NCBI GenBank assembly: GCA_964016875.1
Contig: OZ024724.1
Location: 51,710,438 to 51,774,437 of the forward strand
From: Fallopia convolvulus
Lineage: Eukaryota > Streptophyta > Magnoliopsida > Caryophyllales > Polygonaceae
Length of the DNA stretch: 64,000 bases
Direction of reading: 5' to 3'
Positions 36,201 to 48,238 of this stretch are shown in pieces; position 1 is the first letter of the stretch; each line of letters starts with the position of its first letter. The position numbers were made by a program, and so were the translations under genes. The notes under the pieces were generated by a model. The model was not told the DNA's origin. It did not search any database and saw nothing but the letters and a program-made list of their open reading frames with translations.

Positions 36201-36406
36201 GTCTCTAGATCAAGGTCTTCCTTGACGTAAACAATACCACCTGTGTAGATAAATGTAGAGTGTAAAGATGCTCGAAATTTCTGATTTTGAATTCATACTG
36301 AAATCGAAATCTGAGATTGAGAAATACCAGCAATGCAAGCATTGTCCCATCCTTGGAGGAAGTTACCAATGGTGGCAGCAAGAGCCACATAGACAGCGCC
36401 CTTCAT
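33221..36406 (-). CDS. Monosaccharide-sensing protein / tonoplast sugar transporter
   Basis: Five exons on the minus strand: 36406-36328, 36240-35680, 34975-34065, 33948-33761 and 33662-33221; 726 residues. The start MKGAVYVALAATIGNFLQGW DNACIAG is characteristic of the MSSP/TMT family. Major-facilitator signatures: GAISDMVGRRPM (loop 2-3), PESPRWLVSKGR before the central loop, RLMDISGRR and PETKGMPL near the end. A central hydrophilic loop of about 300 residues, unusual among sugar porters, carries Ser-rich motifs (GSMLLPNFGSMF, SRQATSMDKDM) and is the family's hallmark and likely phosphorylation target. These proteins load hexose or sucrose into the vacuole in exchange for protons. A 5' UTR intron is likely (36633-36439). 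Confidence 0.95.
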
Positions 36407-36804
36407 CTTGTAGCAGCGGCGAACAGCAGCAACTCCAAATCTGAAACTGAACTTGAATCGTCAATCAATGAAACGAGACATGAATTCCGAGATTACAGAT
36501 CTAAGATGCATACAGAAATCACCGAATCCATCAAATCAGCAAGAAGAAGAATGTGAAAATTCAGTTCATGCATTAATTAATTTGAAAAGAGAAAAACGAA
36601 GACGAATCAATAAAAACGCAGAATACTCACTCACCTTTGAAGAAAGAATTAAGTTGGGAGCAGAGAATTTGGGGGCTGGATTAAACAGTGAAGAAGAAGA
36701 AGAAACGAGAAGAGACAAGAGTCATGCTCAACTCAAAGCTTCACCACATAACACAATTGAGGACGAGAGGTGGAAATTGGGGAGTAACCCAGTTGGGAGG
36801 AGGG

Positions 36805-36810
36805 TTTATA
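36805..36810 (-). promoter_or_regulatory. Possible TATA box of the sugar transporter gene
   Basis: Minus-strand TATAAA lies about 170 bases upstream of the donor (CTTCAAAG|GTGAG, 36634/36633) of the proposed 5' UTR intron. Confidence 0.35.
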
Positions 36811-37099
36811 GTGGTGGTAGCGAAAGGAGAATCTGGAGGGAAGCAGATCGAGATCCGAAAAGAATCAATCTTTCCAACTCTGCTGAAAAAGCAGAGTGCT
36901 TGCTTGGTTGGATCTCGAGAGTTGGGAGAAAGAGCACAAAATCACAGCTGGAGAGATGGAAGGATGGGAAGGGAGTTGAGTTTTTAATGTGGGAGTGAGG
37001 GAGAATTGCAAAATTTCCAACCAGTCCAACGGATCCAGTGTACTCATCATCGTGGGCATTTGTCCTTGTCTTCTTCAAAATTCATGAATCATCATCAAT

Positions 37100-39340
37100 C
37101 ATCTCACATTCACACTTGTACGACTATTATTACTACCACCACTCTTTTTATTTTTCTAAATAACTTCTACATTATTATCATTCAAAGATTTTATTCGATG
37201 GCAAATGATGAACGTGGATGAGTGATGACTAAAAATCTACTAGTCTTTTTTTTTTCTTTCTTTTATCCCAAGTCGAAGACCTAGGGTATAATTTCTCAAT
37301 TCAATTCATATGGACTAAGAACTAAATAAACTAGTTTAAAAAAAATTCATAAACTACGTTTGTCTTGTATAAATAAACTAGTTTAAATGATAAGCTAAAA
37401 AAATTTATGGACTATGTAATGGAATGGAAAGTTAACCTGATTATGAATCCAAAAACTAGTTTATTTCAACAAACACAATTTATTAATTTAACTAGTTTTT
37501 TATCTCCATTTTTATCTAGTTTATTAATTTTAACTAGTTTTTAAACTTTAACTAGTTTATCAACTAGATGACAAACACAGCCTAATACTTCGTTTCATAA
37601 TTTGCGGAGATTGTTGGCTAAAGTAAAAGTAATCCGTTTTGATTAGATAATAATTTATTTTGATCGACTAAGAGATTCATACACTAATAACACCTTTGTA
37701 TTCATATAGACTGAAAACTAATTCTTAGTTACACTTTATGATTGTCGTTGATCTAAGAAAATTTTAATTAAATAATAACTCAGTAATAACAATTCATACA
37801 CTAATAACACTATTTTTATGTGCCATGATTAAGAACTATTAAATAGAATTTTATTAACTAAGAAAGCATATAACAAAGTTAACAAGATGATGAAAAAAGG
37901 TTATAAGGGATGTTACAGTAACACAATAAGCAAAATATGGTAGGAGATGGTAAGAGTTAACCGATCAGACTACATGTCAAGTTTATTTTTTATGAATCAG
38001 ATCGAGTCGACCCATTTGACTCATTTGGCTTGTTAACTCGCAAAAACAATATTTGTATTATTTACAGTCGTGATTCCTATTTCCTAAGTGGTTTTTGCAA
38101 TTTCAAATTAGAAAAACAAGTGATATACACAAAGATGTCCACAAAAGACTAAAAAAAGGCACATCTAGTGTAATCCCTCCATAATCCACAATGCAATTCA
38201 AATAATGCATTGCAAATCAAATCTGCAATCCGGCTTCAATCCAAAGTCAAGTCCGATTCCCATAATCATGATTCATGACAAACTAGATTCCGCGGTAAAA
38301 ATAAAATTGATAGTCTTAGAATACAAGCAAATATTAATAGTCACCAAAACAGCAAAACCAAATAATAACCAAAAGCTTAATATTCCTAATATTCATAATA
38401 AACGTAAGTCAACAATGAATCATCATCATCATGACCAAGCACTACCAACAAGCATAAAATGTTCTTTCAAAGATCTTTTTTGGAATATCCTCACCTGAAT
38501 CATCCGCTTCATAACCATCAACATTTTTATTTCTTGCGCTTACAGGTAGCCAATCTTGAATGCAAATAAGTACTTGTACCATCTAATAAGACAAATATTA
38601 AAATATACTAGATGGCTTGGCCCGTCCGATGGACAGGATAGAATTTCGTGTCTATGGTTATTGGTTTTATAAGTGGATATAGATAAATATTTATATTATT
38701 TTTTTTGGTTGAAATAAATGTGTATATTATTTGAATTATAATAGAAATGCAAAATATATGTGTGATTTGGTGAAAAAAGTAATGAAAGGAAATTGGATTT
38801 AAACTTTAATTTTGAATGGTTGATTTGGTGCAAGAAAAATATATTATGAGTCGTAAGTATTTATTTATGAAAGGTAAAGTATATAGATATAAGTATATAG
38901 TTGTATGATTATAATTGATTTAATGTTATAATTTTTCCTCCTTTGTATTTTTAGGGTCGTGTATTTCAGTTGTGATGTTTTGTGGTGTATGTTTAAATTT
39001 GCCATTTTCATAAAATCAACTTGCTTATATTTTTCCAAGCTTAGTTAGATTATAATTTGAATTTTTTATCACTAACTTATGATGAGAAATATGAGACCGT
39101 TTATGCATTTAAGTAGTACGAAAGTGGTGTTATTTACTTAAATAATATATTTTAGTATTTATTATAGGCCTTTTGTATTTTAGAATATTTTTTAATTATT
39201 ATTTCAATTAGGAAAATATTGTGTAAACCTAATAAGATATATTAATATGATTATTAATTCGCATTTAAAAAATAGAACATTTATTGTTCTTGAGAGGGAG
39301 AGTTTTTATATTTGTAAAGATCAAAATATATTAACACATA
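37100..39340. other. AT-rich intergenic DNA
   Basis: No gene recognised. A segment at about 37350-37590 repeats AACTAGTTT many times and has loosely inverted ends (ACGTTTGTC... and ...GACAAACAC), so it could be an old MITE. The remainder shows no structure. Confidence 0.4.
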
Positions 39341-40040
39341 ATTATGTTAGAGGGACGCTCAGGAGAAACAGAAATTGAGGAGGAAATAGGAAATACCTTG
39401 TAGTCGTTAGATAGGAGTAAATCAATGGACAGGAAATAGGGTGTATATGGTGGATATCTTAAAAAAAACGGGGGAATAAATACATGGCAAAAATAATTAA
39501 ATCTGATTAGCCAAAAATTAGGGAGATCATGGCTGAAAACTGCCATATCTTATCCAGTAGTTACCATATCTACGGATGTGAAAAAATCACAAAATCAGAA
39601 ATAAAAAAACGCTCCATAATCAGAAGAATATTGGTGGTTTCCATCGTCCCAAACTCAGTATTAACGCCATTGCATTGCTGCACCATTGTTCGGATTCATA
39701 CATTGGTTTGTGCTTCTACTTTGAATTGAAGTGAACATATCACTATGGATAGAGGTATGAAAATCTGATTTCGAATAAAAAGCATACAAATAGTTCTTGA
39801 TTTTTCTAATCTTCGTATACCCTCAATTCACCATTTAATCTAATCTTCGTTATATACTTGTAGTATTATTGTGTTTTTCATTCGGATATTTGTTACTATT
39901 TGTACGTATAAGTAGCAATGTTCATCTCGTCCTTAACTGTTATTCATCCATATGTGTTTTGATTTTCATACGTTTGTGAAGTATCATTCTTCGCATGTTT
40001 CAATTGTCATTGAATTGTTATTCAATGATTCAGATAGAGA

Positions 40041-40290
40041 TTTTCATTTGTGAATGTGTTGAACTTCCTATAAAAAAAATCATGAGCACATGGAGTGTTA
40101 TTCATGAACTCAATTGGTGATATTCAACAAGTAGGCTTTGTTATTAATAGTATATATATATATATATATTCATTTGTGAATGTGTTAAACTTCCTATAAA
40201 AAAATTCATGAACACATGGAGTGTTATTCATGAATTCAATTGGTGATATTCAACAAGTATGCTTTGTTATTCATAGTATATTGTTATTGT
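40041..40290. repeat. Tandem duplication inside the MULE
   Basis: A unit of about 120 bp (CATTTGTGAATGTGTT ... GGCTTTGTTATT) occurs twice, starting near 40046 and 40170, separated by a (TA)n run. Confidence 0.75.
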
Positions 40291-40771
40291 GTTATTGTGT
40301 TATTCAACTAGTTGTGTAGACTTATTGATGTGTAATTGTTCGCACCTATATATGTAATTGTTTAATTTCAAGTTCACAATTGTTCATAAATATTTGTTTA
40401 GATCAGTTGTGTATTATCATGGAGAGAACAAATTAATAAATAAATACATTAATATTCATTCAAGCATAATAATATCTTCATATCTTTAGGTATAATAATT
40501 CAAATGAATATATATATATATGAATCATTGAAAAACAATTAATTCATAATTGAAAAATGCGAAGAATGATACTTCACAAATTAAGTCGTGTAATATTCAT
40601 ATTCAATAATGTATTGTTCCATATTCATATTAAGATGTATAACTTTTCGAATATTATTGTTATGATATGCTGTTTTGTGCTACTAATGTTTCAAATATTC
40701 ATGTAATAATATTCATTCATGCGTGAATTGTTATTCTAACAATTATATGTTATTATTAATAATGTCTTAAA

Positions 40772-41160
40772 TTGTTAAACCAAACAGTTGGAGGAAGAAA
40801 GTGGGTTGAATATGTGTTTGAGGATGTCATGGAAGTTTCAGAGTCAAAAATCGATACAAATCAAGTCCAATACACGGATGAACATAATTTTGAATTTGTG
40901 TACGGTGAAGATTGCATAATCGATGACAAAGACGTGAATATGAAACATTGGGTTTCTAGGTGTCCAATGGGAATGAAGTATGTGGCTGGTATGACGTTTG
41001 AGTGAATTGAAGGTGGATGATCATTTTACCGTGCATATGCAACGACCGTCAGTTTTGATGTAAAGGCAAGTACCCAAAGCACATTTAGAAGGTCAAATGT
41101 TGTATCAAGAAATTATTTCTGTTGCAACAAAGAAGGATTCAATAAGTTGTGTACACTTAT
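40772..41160 (+). pseudogene. FAR1-type DNA-binding domain remnant
   Basis: An open frame (to 41005) encodes VSRCPMGMKYVAGMTFE and then continues past stops as FYRAYATTVSFDVKAS, TFRRSNVVSRNYFCCNKEGF. The FYxxYAxxxxFxVR and FxCxxEG pattern is the FAR1 DNA-binding domain (WRKY-GCM1-type zinc finger) of MULE transposases and their domesticated FHY3/FAR1 relatives. Only the N-terminal part is left; no transposase catalytic domain is visible. Confidence 0.6.
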
Positions 41161-41722
41161 TCTTACCGAATTGTATAAATGTTCTTAATTAAATGTATAA
41201 ATGTTCAACTTGTTATTTAACGTTATTCATTTAAACGTGATGTGTTTTTCAAACTTTAATGTAAACATTTTCAACGATATTACTTGAATTTTTTTGTTTG
41301 GCTATTGGCGAAAAATACTGACACATTTTATTCATTTATGTTATGTGTAAAGTTCTATACACATTTGTAAGTTATTCAGTCATCAGTTGTTGTTGTTTTC
41401 AATAAAGAACATATTATTATTCAACTATACATGAACTGTTTTTCATATATGACAGACATTTTTTTTCAATGATCGGATTGTGTTATATTGTATTCACATC
41501 AGGGACTAATATGATTTCGTATATGTATATGCAAAACAAAAATAAAATTATAATGTTAACTAACCATAACATTTTAAAATCGTAAACGACAAAACTAGAT
41601 TAATAGATCACAATCTTTGTATAATTCAAACACATGAAACAAAATGTCGAAAAGGACTAGAATATAGTCATAGATCAAATTGAAAATCAAAACAACATCG
41701 TTGGATAAACACAGCTACAATC

Positions 41723-41990
41723 TTAATCTGCATTACGACCTTGTGATTCAGCCCGTTTATTAGCATTTATCATTACCATTGATTCGGTAGTTGTCTTCTT
41801 GAAGTCCTCGGCCATCTCATTGAATCTAGAGTATAATAAGTGATGCAGGTATTTAACCCGAAGTAAATTGACGGTTGCCATCGATCCAACCTTAAAACCG
41901 CAATCCCAATGTTTGACATCTTGACCAGTATATGTTTCCATGTGGCGCATGAGAAAAATACCACAATCAACCTTGTTTGTACCACAATCA
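41723..41990 (-). pseudogene. Ulp1-like (C48) cysteine peptidase C-terminus
   Basis: The minus strand reads NKVDCGIFLMRHMETYTG, HWDCGFKV, LLRVKYLHHLLYSRFNEMAE. DCG with the catalytic Cys, followed by xxxMRHMET, is the C-terminal signature of plant transposon Ulp1 proteases. The 21-bp stretch encoding TNKVDCG is duplicated just upstream. The N-terminal part with the catalytic His and Asp is not recognisable. Confidence 0.65.
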
Positions 41991-41997
41991 ACCTTGT

Positions 41998-42575
41998 TTG
42001 AATAACTTCACATGCATATATGAAAAATAATACTCTGTCAATTGAATATTCATACACATAATAAACTCATATAACTTATGTAATTGTAACCATGAACAAT
42101 CATATTAATGAACTTGAAAATCAAATAACTAACCTACATGAATAATCTATTCTATACATGAAAATATCATATATCATGATAGTGAAAACTATAACATAAA
42201 AAAATGAAACGTACTACATTGGGCTTCAAAATCGAACTACGTTAACACATCTTAATGTCTTGAAAAAGAAACTCTGTTTGGTAGAATAAATGAGCTATGG
42301 ATCAATAATAATCATGAACCTCATACACACTCATAGAAACTGTCAAGTTGTGAAGTGAATAATAATCATCATTACAATGAAAAACACCTATAAACACATT
42401 GAAAAATCTCCATAATAATCTGTTGTATCCGATTGAATAACTTCACATGCATATATGAAAAAGATTACTCTGCCAATTGAATATTCATACATATTATAAA
42501 CTCATATAACATATGTACTTGTAACCATGAACAACCATATTAATGAACTGGAAAATGAAATAACTAACCTTTGTC
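41998..42575. repeat. Pair of about 135-bp direct repeats in the MULE
   Basis: AATAACTTCACATGCATATA ... AAATAACTAACCT occurs at about 42000-42137 and 42435-42572 with roughly 92% identity by eye; the starts are 435 bases apart. Confidence 0.8.
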
Positions 42576-43554
42576 CAGTGAACGCTTATTGCCTTTAGTC
42601 TTAGGAGATCTTGTCATCTTTTCCTATTGTAAACCAACCAAACGCAAATCAATTACTACATGGCCTTTCTATATCTATTGTTGTCATTCTTCATAGACTA
42701 TAATGACCTTTCAATTGTCAACGGGAGCATACACATGCATGTAACCCTGAATCCCAATAAACATAACATCAACAAACACTTACTGTAGAAATTTACATCG
42801 ACATCAGCAAACACACAAAATCGACGTCAACATTTAAATCGAAATCGAAATTGGGGCAACCCAAAACCCTTACTCTTCACACAAACAATCAATTTTCGAA
42901 ATTTAAATCGACATTGACATCAGATACTAACTTTGTGGACTTAATATCAACTACAAAATTAACCATTTACTCTTGGAAAACAACAGAATTGGATCGACAC
43001 AAAACCCTAATCTTAGCAAGTGTAAAAACACTCGTTCCTCCTCAATAGATTATGTACAACAAGACAACACCACTTATTAACCTATATAATTGAAAAAAAA
43101 AAGAGAATTTAACTTACTGCTTCAATTCTCGTCAAATCTTCTTGAATCCTTTAGAGATTGGGAGTCGTTCGAGTTTAGAGAAATAGAGCATCGGACGGAG
43201 AGAGAAAAAATCATATGGAGAGAGATGAATGGTCGTTCGAGTATAGAGAAAGAGAAAATCAACTCGAGAGAGAAAAAAATTAGAGGGAGAGAGAGAAAAA
43301 TCAGCTGTCAAATCTATTTTATGGGAAAATGGAAATATTTTTCAAATTATAAGGGAAGTTATGATTGGGTAATGGAGAGAATCTAGTGTATCTCGTTCTA
43401 ATTGTTTATTATGCTCCAAATTTTGTTAAATCTGATCCGTTCCTTTTTTTAAAATCAACGCCAATGATGTGTTCCCTCTTTCCTCCTTATTTCCTTGTTC
43501 CTCTAGAGCGTAAATCATTATGTTATTCAAAATAAATTAATCACTAACCAATTT

Positions 43555-44800
43555 CAAGCTACTTCTGTAATCTAAAATGCAAATTCAGAAGAAACGGTTG
43601 ATATGGGAATGGCTAGGATATCTCGAGCCATGTGTTCAAGGAAGGGATACCTTTGGTGATTCTTCACCCACCACTCTAAAATATTTCTGCTCTATTCTAT
43701 CAGCCAAGTACAAATCAAATTCTAATATTGATACGCTAGATTATATTAGATTATATTAGGTTAATTAGGATAATTAAAATATTATATATCCTTTTAATTA
43801 AGAGATTTGATTTTATCTTTTTAGGAAGAGTATCTTTTTTATTATTTCAACAATTAGGGTTTTTCGTATTATCTAGATATCAGGATTATTATAAATACCT
43901 GATAAGTTGTTATCATTAATCAATCAATGAGAATGAATTAATTTATCCAACCCTAAATCTCTCTACCTCCCTCTCACGTCTCTTTCAGTCTTCTCAATTT
44001 CTCGTCAATTCTTCTAATTCTGTATCTAATCTCAATCTCTTCTTCTATTTCCCCAAATCCCCTCTTGTCTACTTAATTCACTACTAATACGATACTTATT
44101 TCGTATCAAATATCAAGTTTTCTTCACATTCATAATTATCATCATCAAAGTAATTTATCCAATGCTGGAATGTCCCATCTTTTAAACACAAATCTATATT
44201 TCATAACAGAGTCCAACATCAAATAGGTGGAATTCCACCTGATAGACGCATCATTCTTCAATGAAGTCATTTACTCAACCTCCAATTCCTCCGTTTGTTG
44301 TAAAAAAAAACTATGCAATATCAAAGAAGAACCCCTAAAATACCTAACCATAGCTCAGATCTTTGACATATGTCGTCCACCTACCGCCATACCATCTTAC
44401 ATAATCAGGTTAATAACATGTGCAATGCATCTCACATGCAAATATTCCCCCCTTAGTGATGGTGTCACACTTTTTAGCTTTTTTCTTGACAAAATTACAA
44501 GCAACATCATTTGGCCATACATTGTCAACAGTAATTGCTATAAGCTTAAAAGACAAACCCTATAATCTCAAGAAATCTTCAATAGGCATGTCAATTGACT
44601 CTCTATTATGGGTCGATGTGGAAAAACAATTAGTCATCCTCTTCTATAGAACTCATTTATCATCAACCTAATGAGCGAGACACAAGTGTAATTGTCATTC
44701 GAAACCGATGTTCAAGTATCGGTCGTCAAATAAACACTCGATCACACAAGAAGTTTTAAAAAACTCCTTTAACTTGTCTCTTTCTTTCAAGTAAAGATTA
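43555..44800 (-). pseudogene. hAT transposase pseudogene, split by a solo LTR
   Basis: Read on the minus strand with several stops and frameshifts: TTDT*TSVSNDNYTC, VDDK, FKLIAITVDNVWPNDVACNF, YLHVRCIAHVINLI, ASIRWNSTYLMLDSVMKYRF, then beyond the LTR EFDLYLADRIEQ and WWVKNHQRYPFLEHMARDIL, AIPISTVSSEFAF. The last part is the hAT dimerization domain; RWNSTYLML and the ITVDN motif are typical of RICESLEEPER-like hAT proteins. The inserted LTR occupies 43729-44108. The BED zinc finger is not visible. Confidence 0.8.
43729..44108 (+). mobile_element. Solo LTR with 5-bp target duplication
   Basis: The segment begins TGATACGCTAG and ends TTTCGTATCA (TGATACG/CGTATCA inverted ends), 380 bp. AATAT flanks it at 43724-43728 and 44109-44113. 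A TATAAATA promoter motif lies near 43891. No internal retrotransposon sequence is left, so it arose by LTR-LTR recombination. Confidence 0.8.
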
Positions 44801-44913
44801 AAACAGTCACGCCTTATGGTGTTATGAGAAGGCGTGGTATATAAGGGCTTGGCAGCAAAGAAAGCATCTCTTATACCTTTCTTCTACGGATTTAAATGTC
44901 ATCTCATCTCTAA

Positions 44914-45012
44914 CACTACAAGAAAACTCATTTATAGCAACAAAGTTTTGGAAACGACTTTATTGTTGTTGTGAATAATATTTTTTAGCAACAACAACGT
45001 CGTTGTTAAAAT
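44914..45012 (+). mobile_element. CACTA terminus
   Basis: CACTACAAGAAAACTC is the classic plant CACTA end, followed by subterminal GCAACAA and AACAACGTCGTTGTT motifs. The opposite end is not in the window, so this is a truncated copy. Confidence 0.6.
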
Positions 45013-45149
45013 TATTTTTTAAATTTCCCTCCAACAATTCCAGCGCACGGTTGCTTAAAAGTTTTCAACCTATTATTTGCAATGATTATTACTGTTGTGA
45101 TATATGCTTTAAAAATCAACATCGACCAGTGTTGTTGCGTAAAATACTT

Positions 45150-45260
45150 GGAATATACTTTGCACCAAATGTAAGTGCCACTCTTCGAAAAACCACTCCG
45201 AATATACTTTGCACCATTCGAAAAACAACACTCCGAATATACTTTGCACCAAATGTCCAA
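45150..45260. repeat. Short tandem repeats (AATATACTTTGCACCA units)
   Basis: AATATACTTTGCACCA occurs three times (about 45152, 45192 and 45236), mixed with CGAAAAACMACTCCG words. Confidence 0.7.
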
Positions 45261-45806
45261 TTCCTCATCCTAACATTATTATAATCACAACTTTCTAAAA
45301 TCAATTGTGTGTACCTTGGCCCTGATTCCTTAGATTAAGTTTGCACATTTCTCTATGCCTCGAGAGATTTGAGGTGTCGGCCTTGCTTGAATCACACGCA
45401 TAATTTGAACGTACTACTTGCATGTATATGTCTTCAAGTCGTTCACATCCCTATACAAATTAATATCTTCTCGACCTTTTTCTCCGGTCTTAGTTTTTTA
45501 ACCCTAGGCCTTCCACTTACAATATCCTTAAGAGAGTTATGAGTTTGATCTGTTCCACTCGATCCATCAAATCAAATTCATAATACTAAACATTAGCATT
45601 AACATTTAACAAAACACAAAAAAATACCTAAGAGCCAATTAAAAAGTTAAAATATTAAATAAACTTAACAAATCCCTTTTCAACATATGTTGTACGAAAA
45701 TTTCATGGATTATTTCACATGGATATTTCTTTAAACATTATTTGTTAACTTTCTTTTTGAATTTTTAATTCTGATAGAATGTCAACTTTTTTTATGCCCA
45801 ATAACT
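45261..45806. other. Spacer
   Basis: AT-rich DNA between the tandem repeats and the LINE target site; no feature recognised. Confidence 0.4.
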
Positions 45807-45822
45807 AGTATAGCTTACTCAA

Positions 45823-47133
45823 GACTGAACTACTTATTGAGGTAGCAATTGCTGACATTCCACTTTCAAGAGAGAACTACTTCGTGGTTGATTATTATGA
45901 GGAAGGAAGCTGGAATTTGGCTGAACGGGCTGATCTCCTTCATGTTGATATTCTTCAACGATTGTCTATTGTTACATTAGTTGATTATCCTCATCAGGTT
46001 GACTAGTATTATTGGCAACCCTCTTCATCAGGTAGCTTTACTGCTAGCTCTGCTTATGCCCTGTTGAAGCCTACTGATACTCATAATCCTGAGCTGGTTT
46101 GGAAAACTATTTGGAAAGTTCCATGTCAACAACGTGCACGTCATTTTCTCTTTTTGGTGACGCACAATGTTGTTCTGTGTAATGAACGAAGGGCTCGGAG
46201 GCATCTTTCAAACTCAGCTGCATGGACGAGATGTGGTTTGGTGGAGTCGGCCCTACATCTCCTACGCGATTGCAAGGAAATTGCTGATGTTTGGAATGCT
46301 CTATCTCGAAATGGCTTATCTAATAGCTTCTTTGCTGAGATTGATGTTCGAAGCTGGATTTATGCAAATATCCGCAAGTTGGACAATTGGAGTACGATGT
46401 TCTCTTCTATGTTGTGGATGACTTGGAAGACCCGTAATGCTCTAATCTTTGAGGCCAAAGATAGCGTACAAATGCTAAGCAATAGAGTTGTGGCAATCAC
46501 TGAGGCTTATACTATTTCTAAACAAAACCAGAGTGCAATTCAACTAGGCGACGTCACTGCAACCTCACCTGTGAATTGGGTTAAACCACGTCTGGGTTGG
46601 CTGGTACTGAACACTGATGGTATCTCTAAAGGAAACCCGGGCCCAGCCGGAGGTGGTGGTGTCATTCGTGATCATCGTGGGACCTTTTTTCAAGCCTTTT
46701 CTCTCAAGCTCAGCGTGTGTGATGCTTTCCAAGCTGAAGTGCATGCTATTTTGAGAGGATTACAAATAGCAAAAAATGATGGTGTTCGTTGCCTGGTGCT
46801 TCAAACTGATTCACTTCAAGCGGTTAAATTATTGGGACAAGCCAAAATCCATCCTCATAAAGACTTTCATCTGCTAGAGGCGTGCCATAAACTAGTCACA
46901 GGCCCAGCTTGGGAGATCGAGATCAAACATGTTTCAAGAACCGCTAATCGGGTTGCGGATGCGCTTGCAAATCAATCTCTTACTATTTCCACTTCTTTCA
47001 TTGAGTTTTTTTTATGAACATTTGTGTTTTGCTAATTTATTAGCTCTTAATGTACTCTATCCACTAGGAGAATAAGTTTCTCTATTCAATAATACTACCG
47101 CATGAGTATGACTCCATTTCATGATAAAAAAAA
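45823..47133 (+). mobile_element. 5'-truncated L1-type LINE with 16-bp target duplication
   Basis: AGTATAGCTTACTCAA flanks the element at 45807-45822 and 47134-47149. The element ends in a short A-run (about 47125-47133), and the + strand encodes the C-terminal part of a plant LINE ORF2. 5' truncation and a poly(A) end are the marks of target-primed reverse transcription. The sequence on either side joins into one continuous spacer when the insert is removed. Confidence 0.9.
46005..47017 (+). pseudogene. LINE ORF2 C-terminus: zf-RVT and RNase H
   Basis: The open frame from about 46007 (after a TAG at 46004-46006) encodes a zinc-binding RVT domain (YYWQPSSSGSFTASSAYALL, WKTIWKVP, LHLLRDCKEIADVWNAL) followed by RNase H (VLNTDGISKGNPGPAGGGGV, AEVHAILRGLQIAKNDGV, LQTDSLQAVKLL, VSRTANRVADALANQS). 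The catalytic D-E-D residues are visible. Reverse transcriptase and endonuclease are missing because of 5' truncation. Confidence 0.9.
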
Positions 47134-47597
47134 AGTATAGCTTACTCAAATGTCAACTTTAATCATACCCAATATATTGAGTCAATACTTAAGTGGGTTA
47201 AATCTCATATTTTTAATGTTAAAAATTAGAAATTTTAAAGCCTCAATCACCTTTCAAAAAGTCAAGTTAAAGACTAAAGCAGTAAAGCATGAAGCCATGA
47301 CCAGTCCCAATGGATTATAGAAATGGCCGGATGTCAAATTTCTCGGCCGCTTAATCAATTTACTCTGATATTTCGAATTCGATCTTTTCCTTTAAAAATA
47401 TTTTAAAATTAATTAATAATGTGTTGGGTAGCTTCTTAATATATATCCATTAATATGTACGTAGAAGGGAAAATTTCAACCAACTGATTTTATCTATATA
47501 AAGTATATTATCCTCTTTATATAATCCATGTTTTACTCTAATGACAAATGATGATCATGACTATAGAAGAGAGTTTCAAATTCTCTATAAAGTCTTA

Positions 47598-47839
47598 CTC
47601 CCTCCGTTCTATTCTACTTGTCCATGAAGACCTAATACACACATATTAATACATGATATAATTTTACCAAATTACCCTTATTAATTATACATTTCTCTTT
47701 TTTAGAGACTTTTTCCAAGTGTATTAATTACATACAAAGGGTACAAATGAAAAATCTTGCATAAATATAGTTTCAAGGACAAATAAAACTGAAAAAAAAA
47801 TTTAAGGCTTCATGAACAAGTAGAATAGAACGGAGGAAG
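47598..47839. mobile_element. Stowaway-like MITE
   Basis: Ends CTCCCTCCGTTCTATTCTAC and its near-complete inverse GTAGAATAGAACGGAGGAAG, flanked by TA on both sides; 242 bp. These are hallmarks of Stowaway (Tc1/mariner-type) MITEs. Confidence 0.85.
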
Positions 47840-48238
47840 TACTTGTAAGAGAATATAAACGTGCATTTGCATGTGGCATTTCCGTCGTTTTAATTAACAT
47901 TAATTCATTTTTCTTCTTTTCAACATGTACGTACATGCATCAATATGGTTGAGCAAATTGGGTTTGATAGGTGAGTATGAATGAACATTAATCAACCGGT
48001 TCAACCTAATTATTCACTCGTCCGAGAGTCTTCGTTTACGACGGGTCAACCTAATTTGGTATTGATCGATATCTAAAATATGAGATATCAGATATCGATA
48101 TCGATATAGATTTGGATATCAATGTATGTGTACAAGTGATACTAAGATACTGGGTATGGATATGAGTATGAGCGATATTTTTCATATACCATTTTTTTGA
48201 GTTATATCAAAATAAAACTCCAATATCACCATGATATA

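Larger units (their letters stand above)
39350..43516. mobile_element. Mutator-like element with FAR1 and Ulp1 remnants
   Basis: Perfect 9-bp target duplication ATTATGTTA flanks the element (39341-39349 and 43517-43525). The ends GAGGGACGCTC and the reverse complement of the right end, GATTTACGCTC, begin a diverged inverted repeat (AGGAGAAACAGAAATTGAGG against AGAGGAACAAGGAAATAAGG). Inside lie a + strand FAR1-type zinc-finger remnant and a minus-strand Ulp1 (C48) protease remnant. Both gene types are known from plant MULEs, the second from the Kaonashi group. The interior is AT-rich and holds two long direct repeats. Confidence 0.8.

Noticed and set aside
38610..38660. Possible Helitron or MITE end (GGCTTGGCCCGTCCGATGGAC)
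   Set aside because: It resembles a common plant repeat border (CCCGTGCGATGCACGG type) but is diverged, with no CTAG hairpin end or partner.
48060..48120. GATATCGATATCGATAT palindromes
   Set aside because: Low-complexity sequence; no element ends or binding-site context could be shown.
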